Origin: JAIPAN01 sp040403555
GTDB taxonomy: Bacteria > Bacteroidota > Bacteroidia > Sphingobacteriales > Sphingobacteriaceae
Length of the DNA stretch: 64,000 bases
NCBI GenBank assembly: GCA_040403555.1
Contig: JBBAKN010000004.1
Coordinates: 248,001-312,000, forward strand
Reading direction: 5' to 3'
The translations under genes and the position numbers were made by a program. Shown one piece after another: positions 51,433 to 59,926 of the stretch. The notes beneath the pieces are model-generated. The model saw only the letters and a list, made by a program, of their open reading frames with translations. It had not been told where the DNA came from and did not search any database. The stretch's first letter is position 1; every line of letters starts with the position of its first letter.

Positions 51433-51795
51433 ATGAATAAGAAGACTCTCATACTAGGTGCAAGTACCAACCCGGAGCGTTATGCCTATTTGGCTGCAAC
51501 TCGTTTAGTAGAAAATGGGCATAGTATTGTGAATGTAGGTGTAAAAGCCGGAGTAGTAGCGGGAGTACCTATTGAACTTGCCCACGAGGTATATACAGAT
51601 ATAGATACCATCACACTTTATCTAGGACCCGATAATCAGGGAACGTATTATAACTATATTTTACAAACAAAGCCCAAACGAGTTATTTTTAATCCGGGTA
51701 CTGAAAACCCAGATTTAGAAAAATTGCTCAAACTAAGAGGCATAGAATTCACAAAAGCCTGTACCCTTGTCTTGTTGGCTAGCGGACAGTATTAG
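51433..51795 (+). CDS. CoA-binding domain protein (YccU-like)
   Basis: 120 residues, a single Rossmann-type CoA-binding domain (PF13380). Visible motifs are TLILGASTNPERYAYLAATRLVENGHSIVNVG, the DTITLYLGPDNQGTYYNYIL segment and PKRVIFNPGTENPDLEKLLKLRGIEF. It lacks any ligase partner domain, so its role is unclear. The stop overlaps the convergent rRNA methylase gene stop by 4 bases. Confidence 0.88.
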   Translation: MNKKTLILGASTNPERYAYLAATRLVENGHSIVNVGVKAGVVAGVPIELAHEVYTDIDTITLYLGPDNQGTYYNYILQTKPKRVIFNPGTENPDLEKLLKLRGIEFTKACTLVLLASGQY

Positions 51796-53162
51796 TATAA
51801 ATTCTGGTTTACAATACGCCACTCTTTGGGGTAATAATTGTTTAGCCTTTTGGGCAATACTTTTACCCACCCCAAGGCAAGTGATTCGTAGCATACCAAG
51901 GCCCAGCCATTTAGTGATGTAGTTGCCGTAAAATCTATCCGTTTTAAATAGTTTAGGGCTTGCGCTCTGCTCAGCGGAATTCTAGGAATGCTCTCCGATA
52001 CCCAAACACTTAAGGCCAATTCGTGGTCGGGAATAAAGTCGTTTCCCGCAAATTTACCTAACCGAATACCTGCTTTTTTAAGGTATAGCTGTTCTCTTAA
52101 ATAGTCGAAATCTTTTAGCTGATTGGCTGGTATCGCCAAAAATACATCCCCTATTACCGTTAATTCATAGCCCGTATTGGGTTTTATCCACTTTGCTATT
52201 TCCGTTAGTTTACCTTGGGCTATGCGGTTTCGTTCTTCCTTTTTATGCCGAATAATTAATGCTTTTGTGGACTCCTTTTTACGAAAACAGGCGATAAAAA
52301 AACCTTCCCCTTTTACCATATGAGGGTAAAAACGGTAGCCCCACTGTTGCATGCTATCTGACTGGGTTTCTTGAATGCCCCATGCAGGCTCTATTGGAAT
52401 GCGCACACTTTCTAATTCGAAAGTTTCCGCCAACCAGTCGCAGATATCTTCATTTTCTTCTTTGGAATAGGAGCAGGTAGAGTAAATTAATAAGCCATCT
52501 TCTTTTAAAGCAGGGTATACATCGGCTAAAATACGTTGTTGGCGTTGGCTGCATAACTGTACAGCCTCTTCCGACCATTGGCTAATGGCTTGCGGATCTT
52601 TACGAAACATACCCGAGCCCGAGCAAGGAGCATCAACTACCACCACGTCGAAATAGCTGGGGGTTCTTCCGAAATCTTTTGGGTCGTTATTGCTAACATA
52701 GGTATTGGCCCTACCCCAGCGAATAAGGTTTTCGCTTAAAATGGGTACTCTCGTTTTAATAATTTCGTTGGCTAACAATAAGCTTTCATCAGTAAGTAAG
52801 GAGCTAATTAAGGTGCTTTTGCCACCCGGTGCTGCACATAAATCTAATACTTTAAGAGTTTTGCTGATATCTGCCTGCTTCAGCGCCTGCTCCAAAAACA
52901 TAGACGAAGCTTCTTGCACATAATATGCTCCTGCGTGAAACAAAGGGTCGGCAGTAAAGGAAGGGCGTTCTCCGAGGTATTTCCCAGCTGTAGACCAGGC
53001 AATGGCTTGTTCTTCTAAAAATACTGAACTTGGCTTTGCCTCATTTTTTCGAACACTAGTAAGCGTTTCTTCGCTTTCGTGTAGTTGTATAAAAGCAGGA
53101 ACCTTTGGAGCAGCAATGCGCTTTAATGAATCTAAAAGAGCTTCGGGTAAGGCGTATTTCAT
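51792..53162 (-). CDS. RsmF-like 16S rRNA m5C methyltransferase
   Basis: 456 residues from the ATG at 53162; the longer opening adds nine residues without homology. SAM-binding VLDLCAAPGGKSTLISSLL (about 105-123), motif IV DAPCSGSGMFRKDP (about 180) and motif VI YSTCSYSKEENE with the catalytic Cys (about 225) identify a NOL1/NOP2/Sun cytosine-5 RNA methylase. The C-terminal part from about 280 is the RsmF-type PUA-like RNA-binding region. It probably methylates 16S rRNA. A perfect GCGAATATTCGC palindrome lies just upstream of its start (53176-53187). Confidence 0.9.
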   Translation of the reverse strand: MKYALPEALLDSLKRIAAPKVPAFIQLHESEETLTSVRKNEAKPSSVFLEEQAIAWSTAGKYLGERPSFTADPLFHAGAYYVQEASSMFLEQALKQADISKTLKVLDLCAAPGGKSTLISSLLTDESLLLANEIIKTRVPILSENLIRWGRANTYVSNNDPKDFGRTPSYFDVVVVDAPCSGSGMFRKDPQAISQWSEEAVQLCSQRQQRILADVYPALKEDGLLIYSTCSYSKEENEDICDWLAETFELESVRIPIEPAWGIQETQSDSMQQWGYRFYPHMVKGEGFFIACFRKKESTKALIIRHKKEERNRIAQGKLTEIAKWIKPNTGYELTVIGDVFLAIPANQLKDFDYLREQLYLKKAGIRLGKFAGNDFIPDHELALSVWVSESIPRIPLSRAQALNYLKRIDFTATTSLNGWALVCYESLALGWVKVLPKRLNNYYPKEWRIVNQNLY

Positions 53163-53284
53163 TACCTCAAAGTACGCGAATATTCGCAAACTAAAAAATG
53201 AGTTTTTTAATGATAATTGGTTATTAGAGTGGGGTTTTAATCTTTATTCTATCTTTTTTAAGCTCAATATCGTTTAAGGTGTCG

Positions 53285-53292
53285 TATATTTG
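53285..53292 (+). promoter_or_regulatory. -7 promoter box for the acyl-ACP desaturase
   Basis: TATATTTG matches TAnnTTTG at all fixed positions. It ends 5 bases before the ATG at 53298, so the transcript is predicted to be leaderless or nearly so. Confidence 0.6.
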
Positions 53293-53297
53293 TTGCT

Positions 53298-54284
53298 ATG
53301 CAAAATGAAATTCCTGTAGAATCGAGAAAAGAAGTAATGACTTACTTAGAGCCCTTTATGGAGGGGGAGATGGCTACGTATTTAAGGCCAGTAGAAGAGT
53401 TGTGGCAACCAAGTGATTTTTTGCCCGACGCTAGTAAAGAAACTTTTTTTGCTGATATTAAAGAACTACAACAAAATGCTAAAGAACTGCCGTATGATGT
53501 ATTGGCAGTACTTATTGGCGATACCATTACCGAGGAAGCCTTACCAACCTACGAATCGTGGTTGATGATGGTGAATGATGTTTCTAGAAACGAACAAGGT
53601 GGTTGGATGAAGTTCTTAAGAGCTTGGACTGCTGAAGAAAATCGCCATGGCGATTTGTTAAATAAGTACTTATACTTAAGTGGCCGTGTGGATATGCGTG
53701 CTATGGAAATATCCACTCAATATTTAATTCACGATGGATTTGATATTCAAACCTACAATGATCCTTATCGCACTTTCGTATACACTTCTTTCCAGGAATT
53801 GGCCACCAATGTTTCGCACCGCAGAGTAGCCGGTTTGGCTAAACAGGCAGGGGATAAGTTGATGGCTAAAATGTGCGGCGTTATTGCTTCAGACGAGGCT
53901 AGACATGCTAAAGCATACATCTCTTTAATTAAAAAAGCTTTTGAAGTAGATGCAAACCAAGTGATGTTGGCCTTTGAGGATATGATGAAGAAAAAAATTG
54001 TGATGCCTGCGCATTTTTTGCGTGAAATTGGTTTACAAGTGGGCCAAACCTTTGGTCACTTTACTGATGCGGCACAACGTACCGGGGTTTATACGGCTAC
54101 AGATTATGTAGATATTATGAAAGAGCTGCTGGTAGAATGGCAAATTGAAAGCATGCGTGATTTAAACGAAGCTGGAGAAAAAGCTAGAGACTACGTAATG
54201 GCACTACCCGACCGTTTGATGAGAGTAGCCGAGCGGATGAAAAGTCCTGGATTAGACTATAAATTTAGCTGGATACACGCTTAA
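53298..54284 (+). CDS. Acyl-ACP desaturase
   Basis: 328 residues, plant stearoyl-ACP desaturase family. The di-iron ligands are in order: Glu about 78 (YESWLMM), EENRHG (about 114-119) and DEARHA (about 198-203). It inserts a cis double bond into acyl-ACP using oxygen and reduced ferredoxin, in the cytoplasm. It implies an oxygen-dependent route to unsaturated fatty acids. It is monocistronic between a nearly leaderless promoter and a strong terminator. The ferredoxin-like protein at 29.9 kb is one possible electron donor (speculative). Confidence 0.93.
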   Translation: MQNEIPVESRKEVMTYLEPFMEGEMATYLRPVEELWQPSDFLPDASKETFFADIKELQQNAKELPYDVLAVLIGDTITEEALPTYESWLMMVNDVSRNEQGGWMKFLRAWTAEENRHGDLLNKYLYLSGRVDMRAMEISTQYLIHDGFDIQTYNDPYRTFVYTSFQELATNVSHRRVAGLAKQAGDKLMAKMCGVIASDEARHAKAYISLIKKAFEVDANQVMLAFEDMMKKKIVMPAHFLREIGLQVGQTFGHFTDAAQRTGVYTATDYVDIMKELLVEWQIESMRDLNEAGEKARDYVMALPDRLMRVAERMKSPGLDYKFSWIHA

Positions 54285-54286
54285 TA

Positions 54287-54316
54287 AAAAAAGCCCCGAA
54301 TTTCGGGGCTTTTTTT
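54287..54316. terminator. Bidirectional terminator between desaturase and icmF
   Basis: A-run-GCCCCGAA paired with TTCGGGGC-T-run around a 2-base loop; it serves both convergent genes. Confidence 0.9.
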
Positions 54317-54318
54317 AG

Positions 54319-57300
54319 TTACATATTTCGTCGGTATTGGCCACCCACGCTATACAATGCATTGGATATTTGACCAATAGAACAAATTTTACAAACTTCT
54401 ATTAAGCTTTCGAAAATATTCTCACCAGCCAGAGCTTTTTGTTGAAGTGATAGCAAGGCTGCATCGGTTACTTCTTTATTGCGTTCTTGGAAAGCACTCA
54501 GGGTAGCAATTTGGAATTGCTTTTCGTCTTCTGTAGCTCGAATAACTTCGCCAGGCAAAATGGTTGGCGAACCGTTTTTGTTTAAAAACATATTTACGCC
54601 CACAATGGGAAATTCGCCGTTGTGTTTTAGCGTTTCGTAATACAAGCTTTCTTCTTGTATTTTACCGCGTTGATACATGGTTTCCATGGCGCCCAATACA
54701 CCGCCACGTTCGTTTATACGTTTAAATTCTTCGAGTACGGCTTCTTCTACTAAATCGGTTAATTCCTCAATAATAAAGGCCCCTTGTAGTGGGTTTTCAT
54801 TTTTGGCCAAGCCCAGTTCTCGGTTAATTATCAACTGAATGGCCATGGCTCTGCGCACCGATTCTTCGGTAGGTGTGGTAATGGCTTCGTCGTAGGCATT
54901 GGTATGCAAGGAATTGCAATTATCGTAAATGGCATACAAAGCTTGCAGGGTAGTACGAATATCGTTAAAATCAATTTCTTGTGCATGCAGCGAACGCCCC
55001 GAGGTTTGAATATGGTATTTCAATTTTTGCGAACGCTCGGCTCCTTTGTATTTGTATTTAATGGCTTTTGCCCAAATGCGTCGGGCAACACGGCCAATAA
55101 CTGCATACTCCGGATCAATTCCGTTGGAGAAAAAGAACGATAAATTGGGCGCAAAGTCGTCAATTTTCATTCCTCGACTTAAATAATACTCTACAAACGT
55201 AAAGCCATTGCTTAAGGTAAAAGCCAATTGCGAAATAGGATTAGCTCCAGCTTCGGCAATGTGGTAACCCGAAATAGATACCGAATAAAAGTTCTGAATT
55301 TGATTGTGGATGAAATACTGTTGAATGTCACCCATCATGCGTAAAGCAAATTCGGTAGAGAAAATGCAGGTATTTTGCGCCTGGTCTTCTTTTAAAATAT
55401 CGGCTTGTACGGTTCCTCTAACCAAAGCAATGGCTTCTGCTTTAATTTTCTCGTACACGGCTTTTGGCAAAACCTCATCGCCGCTCACGCCCAAAAGCAT
55501 TAAGCCAAGTCCATTATTCCCTTCGGGGAGTTTGCCAGCATAAGAAGGTCTTTTTAACCCTTTTTTCGTATAAATGGCTTCAATTTTTTGTTCAACTTCT
55601 TTTTCTAAACCATTTGCTTTAATGTATTTCTCACATTGTTGGTCAATGGCCACGTTCATAAAAAAGCCCAACATCATGGGGGCTGGTCCGTTAATGGTCA
55701 TCGAAACCGAAGTGGCCGGGTGGCATAAATCGAAACCGGAATATAATTTCTTAGCATCGTCTAGGGTAGCTATGCTTACTCCGGCATTGCCTATTTTCCC
55801 GTAAATATCCGGACGGATGTGTGGATCTTCTCCGTATAGCGTTACCGAATCAAAGGCTGTAGATAAACGAATAGCCGGCTGACCTAATGATACATAATGG
55901 AAACGTTTATTGGTGCGCTCAGGTCCACCTTCGCCTGCAAACATGCGGGTAGGGTCTTCGCTATCTCGTTTTAGGGGAAATACACCAGCGGCAAATGGGA
56001 ATTCTCCTGGAACATTTTCGGTAAGTAACCAACGTAAAATGTCGCCCCAAGCTTCGTATTTTGGTAAAGCAATTTTAGGAATGCGCAATTGCGAAAGCGA
56101 AGTAGTAAATAAGGACTGCCGAATTTCTTTGTTACGTACCTTGAATACGAATTCATCTTCTCGGTATCTTTTTATCGTATCAGGCCATTCACGCAATAAA
56201 CGCTTGCATTCTACATCTAATTTTTCTTCTATTTGGGTATATATTTTTTCTAGATCAGAGCGTGTTTCTTTATGGCTATCGCCTAAAAGATCGATTGTGC
56301 CTTTGAGTTGAAATAGGCGTTGCGCTAGTTCACATTGTTTGGCTACCCAAGATTTATAGTCTTCATTTGCTTCGGCAATTTCTGCCAAATAGCGGGTACG
56401 TTCAGGCGGAATGATATAACTTTTTTCGCCATTGTGTTTGCTGAGTGCAAAATTTGCTTCTAAATCGATACCCGTTTTGCTTTGTATACTAGCCATTAAG
56501 GCAGCAAACAAATGGTTCATTCCTGGGTCGTTAAACTGCGATGCCATGGTGCCAAAAATCGGCAAACTTTCGTCGGCCGCTTCGAATAGGTTGTGGTTGC
56601 GTTTGTATTGTTTGCGTACATCGCGAAGGGCATCTAGAGCGCCTCGTTTATCAAATTTATTTATCGCTACTAAGTCGGCAAAATCGAGCATATCAATTTT
56701 TTCTAACTGTGTAGCGGCACCAAACTCTGGTGTCATTACGTAGAGCGAAACATCGCAATGTTCGGTAATTTCGGTATCCGATTGGCCAATGCCAGAGGTT
56801 TCTACAATAATTAAATCATAATCAGCGGCTTTGCAAATTTCAATAGATTCTTGTACGTACTTAGATAAAGCTAAATTCGCTTGTCGGGTAGCCAAAGAAC
56901 GCATGTAAATGCGGGTATCATTAATGGCATTCATCCGAATGCGGTCGCCAAGCAAAGCTCCTCCTGTTTTCCGTTTCGATGGATCTACGGAAATAATAGC
57001 CATGGTTTTATCCGTTTCAATTAAGAAACGTCTAACCAATTCATCTACTAAAGATGATTTTCCGGCACCACCTGTTCCGGTAATACCCAATATAGGAACT
57101 TTTTTTGTTCCGATGAGTTTTTTTAATTCTTTGAGTAGACCTTCGGCTTCGGCTGGTACATTCTCGGCCAAGGTAATGGCGGCTGCAATAGCCGGTATAT
57201 ATTTTGTTTGAATGCCTTTTAGTTCATCGGCGGCTTTGGTACGGGTAGCAAAATCGGATTGTTGCAGCATATCGTTAATCATGCCTTGTAAACCCATTTT

Positions 57301-57684
57301 TCGGCCATCATCTGGCGAATAAATATTGGCAATGCCGTAGGCTTTTAGCTCGGCAATTTCGTGTGGTAGAATGACACCGCCACCACCACCAAAAATTTTG
57401 ATATGTCCGGCCCCTTTTTCCTTCAATAAATCGTGCATGTATTTGAAGTACTCGAGATGGCCTCCCTGGTAGGAGGTTATGGCAATGCCCTGCACATCTT
57501 CTTGGATGGCACAATTCACCACTTCATCTACCGAACGATTGTGGCCCAAGTGAATCACTTCGGCTCCCGAGGATTGTAAAATGCGGCGAATAATATTAAT
57601 AGTAGCGTCGTGGCCGTCGAATAATGAAGCAGCCGTAACGAAACGTATTTTGTGTGTTGGTTGATAAGCAGTAATGCTTTCCAT
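54319..57684 (-). CDS. icmF: Fused isobutyryl-CoA mutase IcmF
   Basis: 1121 residues from the ATG at 57684. A GTG at 57702 would give six more residues but lies in the -7 box, so it is rejected. There are three parts. The B12-binding domain (about 1-140) has SLFDGHDATIN. A MeaB-like G-protein chaperone (about 185-470) has Walker A GTGGAGKSS and NKFDKRG. The mutase barrel (about 560-1121) has SISGYHIAEAGAN, FGGTQ-like NSLHTNAYDEA and TPTEES. The substrate-contact Phe in RMFAGEG and Gln in QAQNTCIF fit isobutyryl-CoA instead of methylmalonyl-CoA. It converts isobutyryl-CoA to n-butyryl-CoA. Confidence 0.95.
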   Translation of the reverse strand: MESITAYQPTHKIRFVTAASLFDGHDATINIIRRILQSSGAEVIHLGHNRSVDEVVNCAIQEDVQGIAITSYQGGHLEYFKYMHDLLKEKGAGHIKIFGGGGGVILPHEIAELKAYGIANIYSPDDGRKMGLQGMINDMLQQSDFATRTKAADELKGIQTKYIPAIAAAITLAENVPAEAEGLLKELKKLIGTKKVPILGITGTGGAGKSSLVDELVRRFLIETDKTMAIISVDPSKRKTGGALLGDRIRMNAINDTRIYMRSLATRQANLALSKYVQESIEICKAADYDLIIVETSGIGQSDTEITEHCDVSLYVMTPEFGAATQLEKIDMLDFADLVAINKFDKRGALDALRDVRKQYKRNHNLFEAADESLPIFGTMASQFNDPGMNHLFAALMASIQSKTGIDLEANFALSKHNGEKSYIIPPERTRYLAEIAEANEDYKSWVAKQCELAQRLFQLKGTIDLLGDSHKETRSDLEKIYTQIEEKLDVECKRLLREWPDTIKRYREDEFVFKVRNKEIRQSLFTTSLSQLRIPKIALPKYEAWGDILRWLLTENVPGEFPFAAGVFPLKRDSEDPTRMFAGEGGPERTNKRFHYVSLGQPAIRLSTAFDSVTLYGEDPHIRPDIYGKIGNAGVSIATLDDAKKLYSGFDLCHPATSVSMTINGPAPMMLGFFMNVAIDQQCEKYIKANGLEKEVEQKIEAIYTKKGLKRPSYAGKLPEGNNGLGLMLLGVSGDEVLPKAVYEKIKAEAIALVRGTVQADILKEDQAQNTCIFSTEFALRMMGDIQQYFIHNQIQNFYSVSISGYHIAEAGANPISQLAFTLSNGFTFVEYYLSRGMKIDDFAPNLSFFFSNGIDPEYAVIGRVARRIWAKAIKYKYKGAERSQKLKYHIQTSGRSLHAQEIDFNDIRTTLQALYAIYDNCNSLHTNAYDEAITTPTEESVRRAMAIQLIINRELGLAKNENPLQGAFIIEELTDLVEEAVLEEFKRINERGGVLGAMETMYQRGKIQEESLYYETLKHNGEFPIVGVNMFLNKNGSPTILPGEVIRATEDEKQFQIATLSAFQERNKEVTDAALLSLQQKALAGENIFESLIEVCKICSIGQISNALYSVGGQYRRNM

Positions 57685-57701
57685 AGGATATAATTGGTAC
57701 A

Positions 57702-57709
57702 CAAATGTA
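57702..57709 (-). promoter_or_regulatory. -7 promoter box for icmF
   Basis: On the minus strand TACATTTG matches TAnnTTTG at all fixed positions. Predicted start is near 57698, 14 bases before the ATG. Confidence 0.6.
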
Positions 57710-57733
57710 CTAAAAAGCTAGTCGCTGTTTATG

Positions 57734-57741
57734 TATCTTTG
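57734..57741 (+). promoter_or_regulatory. -7 promoter box for the radical SAM protein gene
   Basis: TATCTTTG matches TAnnTTTG at all fixed positions. Predicted start is near 57745; the two divergent boxes are only 24 bases apart. Confidence 0.6.
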
Positions 57742-57764
57742 TCAAAAATCATAGATACAATTCT

Positions 57765-58724
57765 TTGGGAACCCCACTCGATTACGGCTTTAAACCATAT
57801 ACCCATTATGGTGGTTATTTAAAAGATAAATACCAAGGCCAACGTGTATTTAAAATTATTGCCGATGGTGGCTTTACCTGCCCCAACCGTGATGGAAGCA
57901 AAGGTTTTGGTGGCTGTACCTATTGCAATGTAGATTCGTTTACTCCCGAGCTTTCTAGAAGTTTGCCTAGCATTAAAGATCAAATTGAGCAGGGCATGGA
58001 ACGGGCCATTAAAAATTATCAAGCAGAGAAATTCATTATTTATTTTCAGCCCAATACCAATACGTATGCACCTACGCATTACCTTAAAAGCATGTATGAT
58101 GAGGGCTTGAGCATCAATACCGAAAACATTGTTGGCCTCTCGGTAGGTACCCGGCCCGATTGTATTGATGCCGAAAAAGTAGCGCTTTTAGAAAGTTATA
58201 CCGATCGCTTTGATGTGGATTTGGAAATGGGTATGGAATCTATTTATAACGATACCTTGGCTCAGATTAATAGGGGGTGCATTCATGAAGATTTGGAGCA
58301 AAGTCTAGACTTGGTAAAAGATTCGAAATTGGATGTTTGCTTGCATACTATTTTCGGTTTCCCTTGGGAAACGAAAGAAATGATGTTGGCCTATGCCCAT
58401 GAATTGAATCGCTTTCCGCAAGTGAAATTTGCCAAATTGCACCACTTGCATATTGTAGAAGGTTCGGTAATGGGCGTAAAATATAAGAGAGCGCCTTTTA
58501 AGCTTTTTAGTTTAGAAGAATACACCGAATTTTTAGCGGAATTTATCCCGCTTTTACGCCCCGATATGGTACTGCAGCGTTTGTTTGGCTTATCTGACTA
58601 CGATTTGCTAATTGCGCCCAATTGGGGCCTTAAAAAAACAGAAATTCAGGATTACATTGACAAGGGCCTGCAAAGTAGAGGGGTAGTGCAAGGCAGTAAG
58701 TACCAACCTGGGTTACTCGTTTAA
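57765..58724 (+). CDS. TIGR01212 family radical SAM protein (YhcC-like)
   Basis: 319 residues. The cluster-binding cysteines lie in CPNRDG-SKGFGGCTYCNVD (about 33-50), the spaced CX(n)CX2C pattern of YhcC-type radical SAM enzymes. GLSVGTRPDCID, DVDLEMGMESIYNDTLAQINRGC and HTIFGFPWETKEMM are family hallmarks. The reaction is unknown, though RNA modification is suspected. The frame has no ATG; the start is taken as TTG at 57765, supported by the -7 box 23 bases upstream, but the exact codon is uncertain. The stop overlaps the convergent gene by 4 bases. Confidence 0.9.
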   Translation: MGTPLDYGFKPYTHYGGYLKDKYQGQRVFKIIADGGFTCPNRDGSKGFGGCTYCNVDSFTPELSRSLPSIKDQIEQGMERAIKNYQAEKFIIYFQPNTNTYAPTHYLKSMYDEGLSINTENIVGLSVGTRPDCIDAEKVALLESYTDRFDVDLEMGMESIYNDTLAQINRGCIHEDLEQSLDLVKDSKLDVCLHTIFGFPWETKEMMLAYAHELNRFPQVKFAKLHHLHIVEGSVMGVKYKRAPFKLFSLEEYTEFLAEFIPLLRPDMVLQRLFGLSDYDLLIAPNWGLKKTEIQDYIDKGLQSRGVVQGSKYQPGLLV

Positions 58725-59194
58725 CCGCTATATTTCCCAAATAATTCTTCTACTTTTTTCTCCCGGTAATCGAAAATACCTTGTATTTCTTTGGCCACTA
58801 ATATGCTATTGGCCATACGTCCAAAAATACCCATTGGTATCGCATAATTAATAATATCGGTCATGAGCACACCGCCCGGAATTTCTTGAAAATGGTGTTG
58901 GTGATGCCAAAGGGCGTAGGGTCCGAAGCGTTGTTCATCTACAAAATAGTCGCCTTCTTTTACGTGGGTAATTTCAGTCATCCAATTGAGTTTGATGCCT
59001 AAAAGTGGTGATACTTTATAAGTAATGATCATACCCGGGTACATTTTTTGCCCTTCTTTAAAATCAGATGTAATGATGAAGCCCATATGATCGGGCGTAA
59101 TTTTTGCCAAGTTTGCTGGCGAAGAGAAAAAGACCCAAGCCTGTGTAAGGCTAATGGGTAATTTTTGTTCGTAACGTAACTGATAGGTTTTCAT
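58721..59194 (-). CDS. SRPBCC family protein
   Basis: 157 residues. It has the START/polyketide-cyclase-like fold: RYEQKLPISLTQAWVFFSSPANLAKITPDHMGF, PGMIITYKVSPLLGIKLNWMTEITHV, FVDEQRFGPYALWHHQHHF and GGVLMTDIINYAIPMG. This group is often annotated as ligand-binding SRPBCC or cell-division-inhibitor-like. It binds a hydrophobic ligand; the identity is unknown. No signal peptide. It is 62 bases downstream of the YkuK gene. Confidence 0.88.
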   Translation of the reverse strand: MKTYQLRYEQKLPISLTQAWVFFSSPANLAKITPDHMGFIITSDFKEGQKMYPGMIITYKVSPLLGIKLNWMTEITHVKEGDYFVDEQRFGPYALWHHQHHFQEIPGGVLMTDIINYAIPMGIFGRMANSILVAKEIQGIFDYREKKVEELFGKYSG

Positions 59195-59256
59195 ACCGGC
59201 AAAGCTACGCTTTAGCGCTCAGTGTGTAGGCGCTACCATGTAATCTACCGGTCAAT

Positions 59257-59730
59257 TTATTGCACCATTTTATTGGCGCAGCCCGAACTAGCAAAGGCCT
59301 CTGGTTTGGCTTTAAATACAAAGCCCATGCCCAAAATATAACCCATAGCTTCGTGTAAGGCCTGGTTCGATTTGAATTGCGGATTGGTATTGATATCGGC
59401 ATGTACCTCTAAATCTACATCATACAAATCCAATAAATCGCAAAGCGCATAGGCAATTTCAATAGATTTTTGCACCTCCGATAACATACGTTCTTTAATG
59501 CCCATTTTTTGGGTACTGCGTTCTTGGTGAATGTACATAAAGCCGCCTTTTTGTTCGCGAACGAGCACAATTACGGTAGCAAAATCGGTGTGGTCGCCTT
59601 TTACTTGCGAATCGGTGCCGATGCATACTTTGAGGCTATTGCCTAAACTAGTTTCACGAATAATGGCATTTTCTACTTCTTCGATGATGGGTAGCTTAAT
59701 TTCATCGCCATTGAATTTTTTCCAGGTCAT
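59257..59730 (-). CDS. YkuK family RNase H-like protein (DUF458)
   Basis: 157 residues. It resembles the Bacillus YkuK family (PF04308), which has an RNase H-like fold. Visible parts are VCIGTDSQVKGDHTDFATVIVLV (first acidic strand), RMLSEVQKSIEIAYALCDLL, and DLEVHADINTNPQFKSNQALHEAMGYILGMGF (second acidic strand). The acidic residues could bind metal; nuclease activity is unproven. It ends with CANKMVQ. Confidence 0.85.
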   Translation of the reverse strand: MTWKKFNGDEIKLPIIEEVENAIIRETSLGNSLKVCIGTDSQVKGDHTDFATVIVLVREQKGGFMYIHQERSTQKMGIKERMLSEVQKSIEIAYALCDLLDLYDVDLEVHADINTNPQFKSNQALHEAMGYILGMGFVFKAKPEAFASSGCANKMVQ

Positions 59731-59926
59731 AAATTTTGGTTTAAAATTTGCCGACCTTTTTAGGGGTCCATAAAATTAAGTGATTGTTTTCCTTCCTTTT
59801 GTTAAAAACCAATTATTTAATTGTTAACATCAGGCACTTTGCTAACACTGTTATTTTTAGGTTACCTATTCGCTATGCTCAACAAAAAATCAGATATAAT
59901 GTAGATATTTGTAGCATGAAAAAAAT

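Noticed and set aside
53176..53187. GCGAATATTCGC palindrome upstream of the RsmF-like gene as a specific operator
   Set aside because: It is a perfect 12-bp palindrome, but GAATATTC also occurs in the dnaA leader and dnaA terminator, so chance is plausible; noted only in the gene entry.
57700..57702. GTG start for icmF, six codons upstream
   Set aside because: It lies within the predicted -7 promoter box, so it would not be transcribed.
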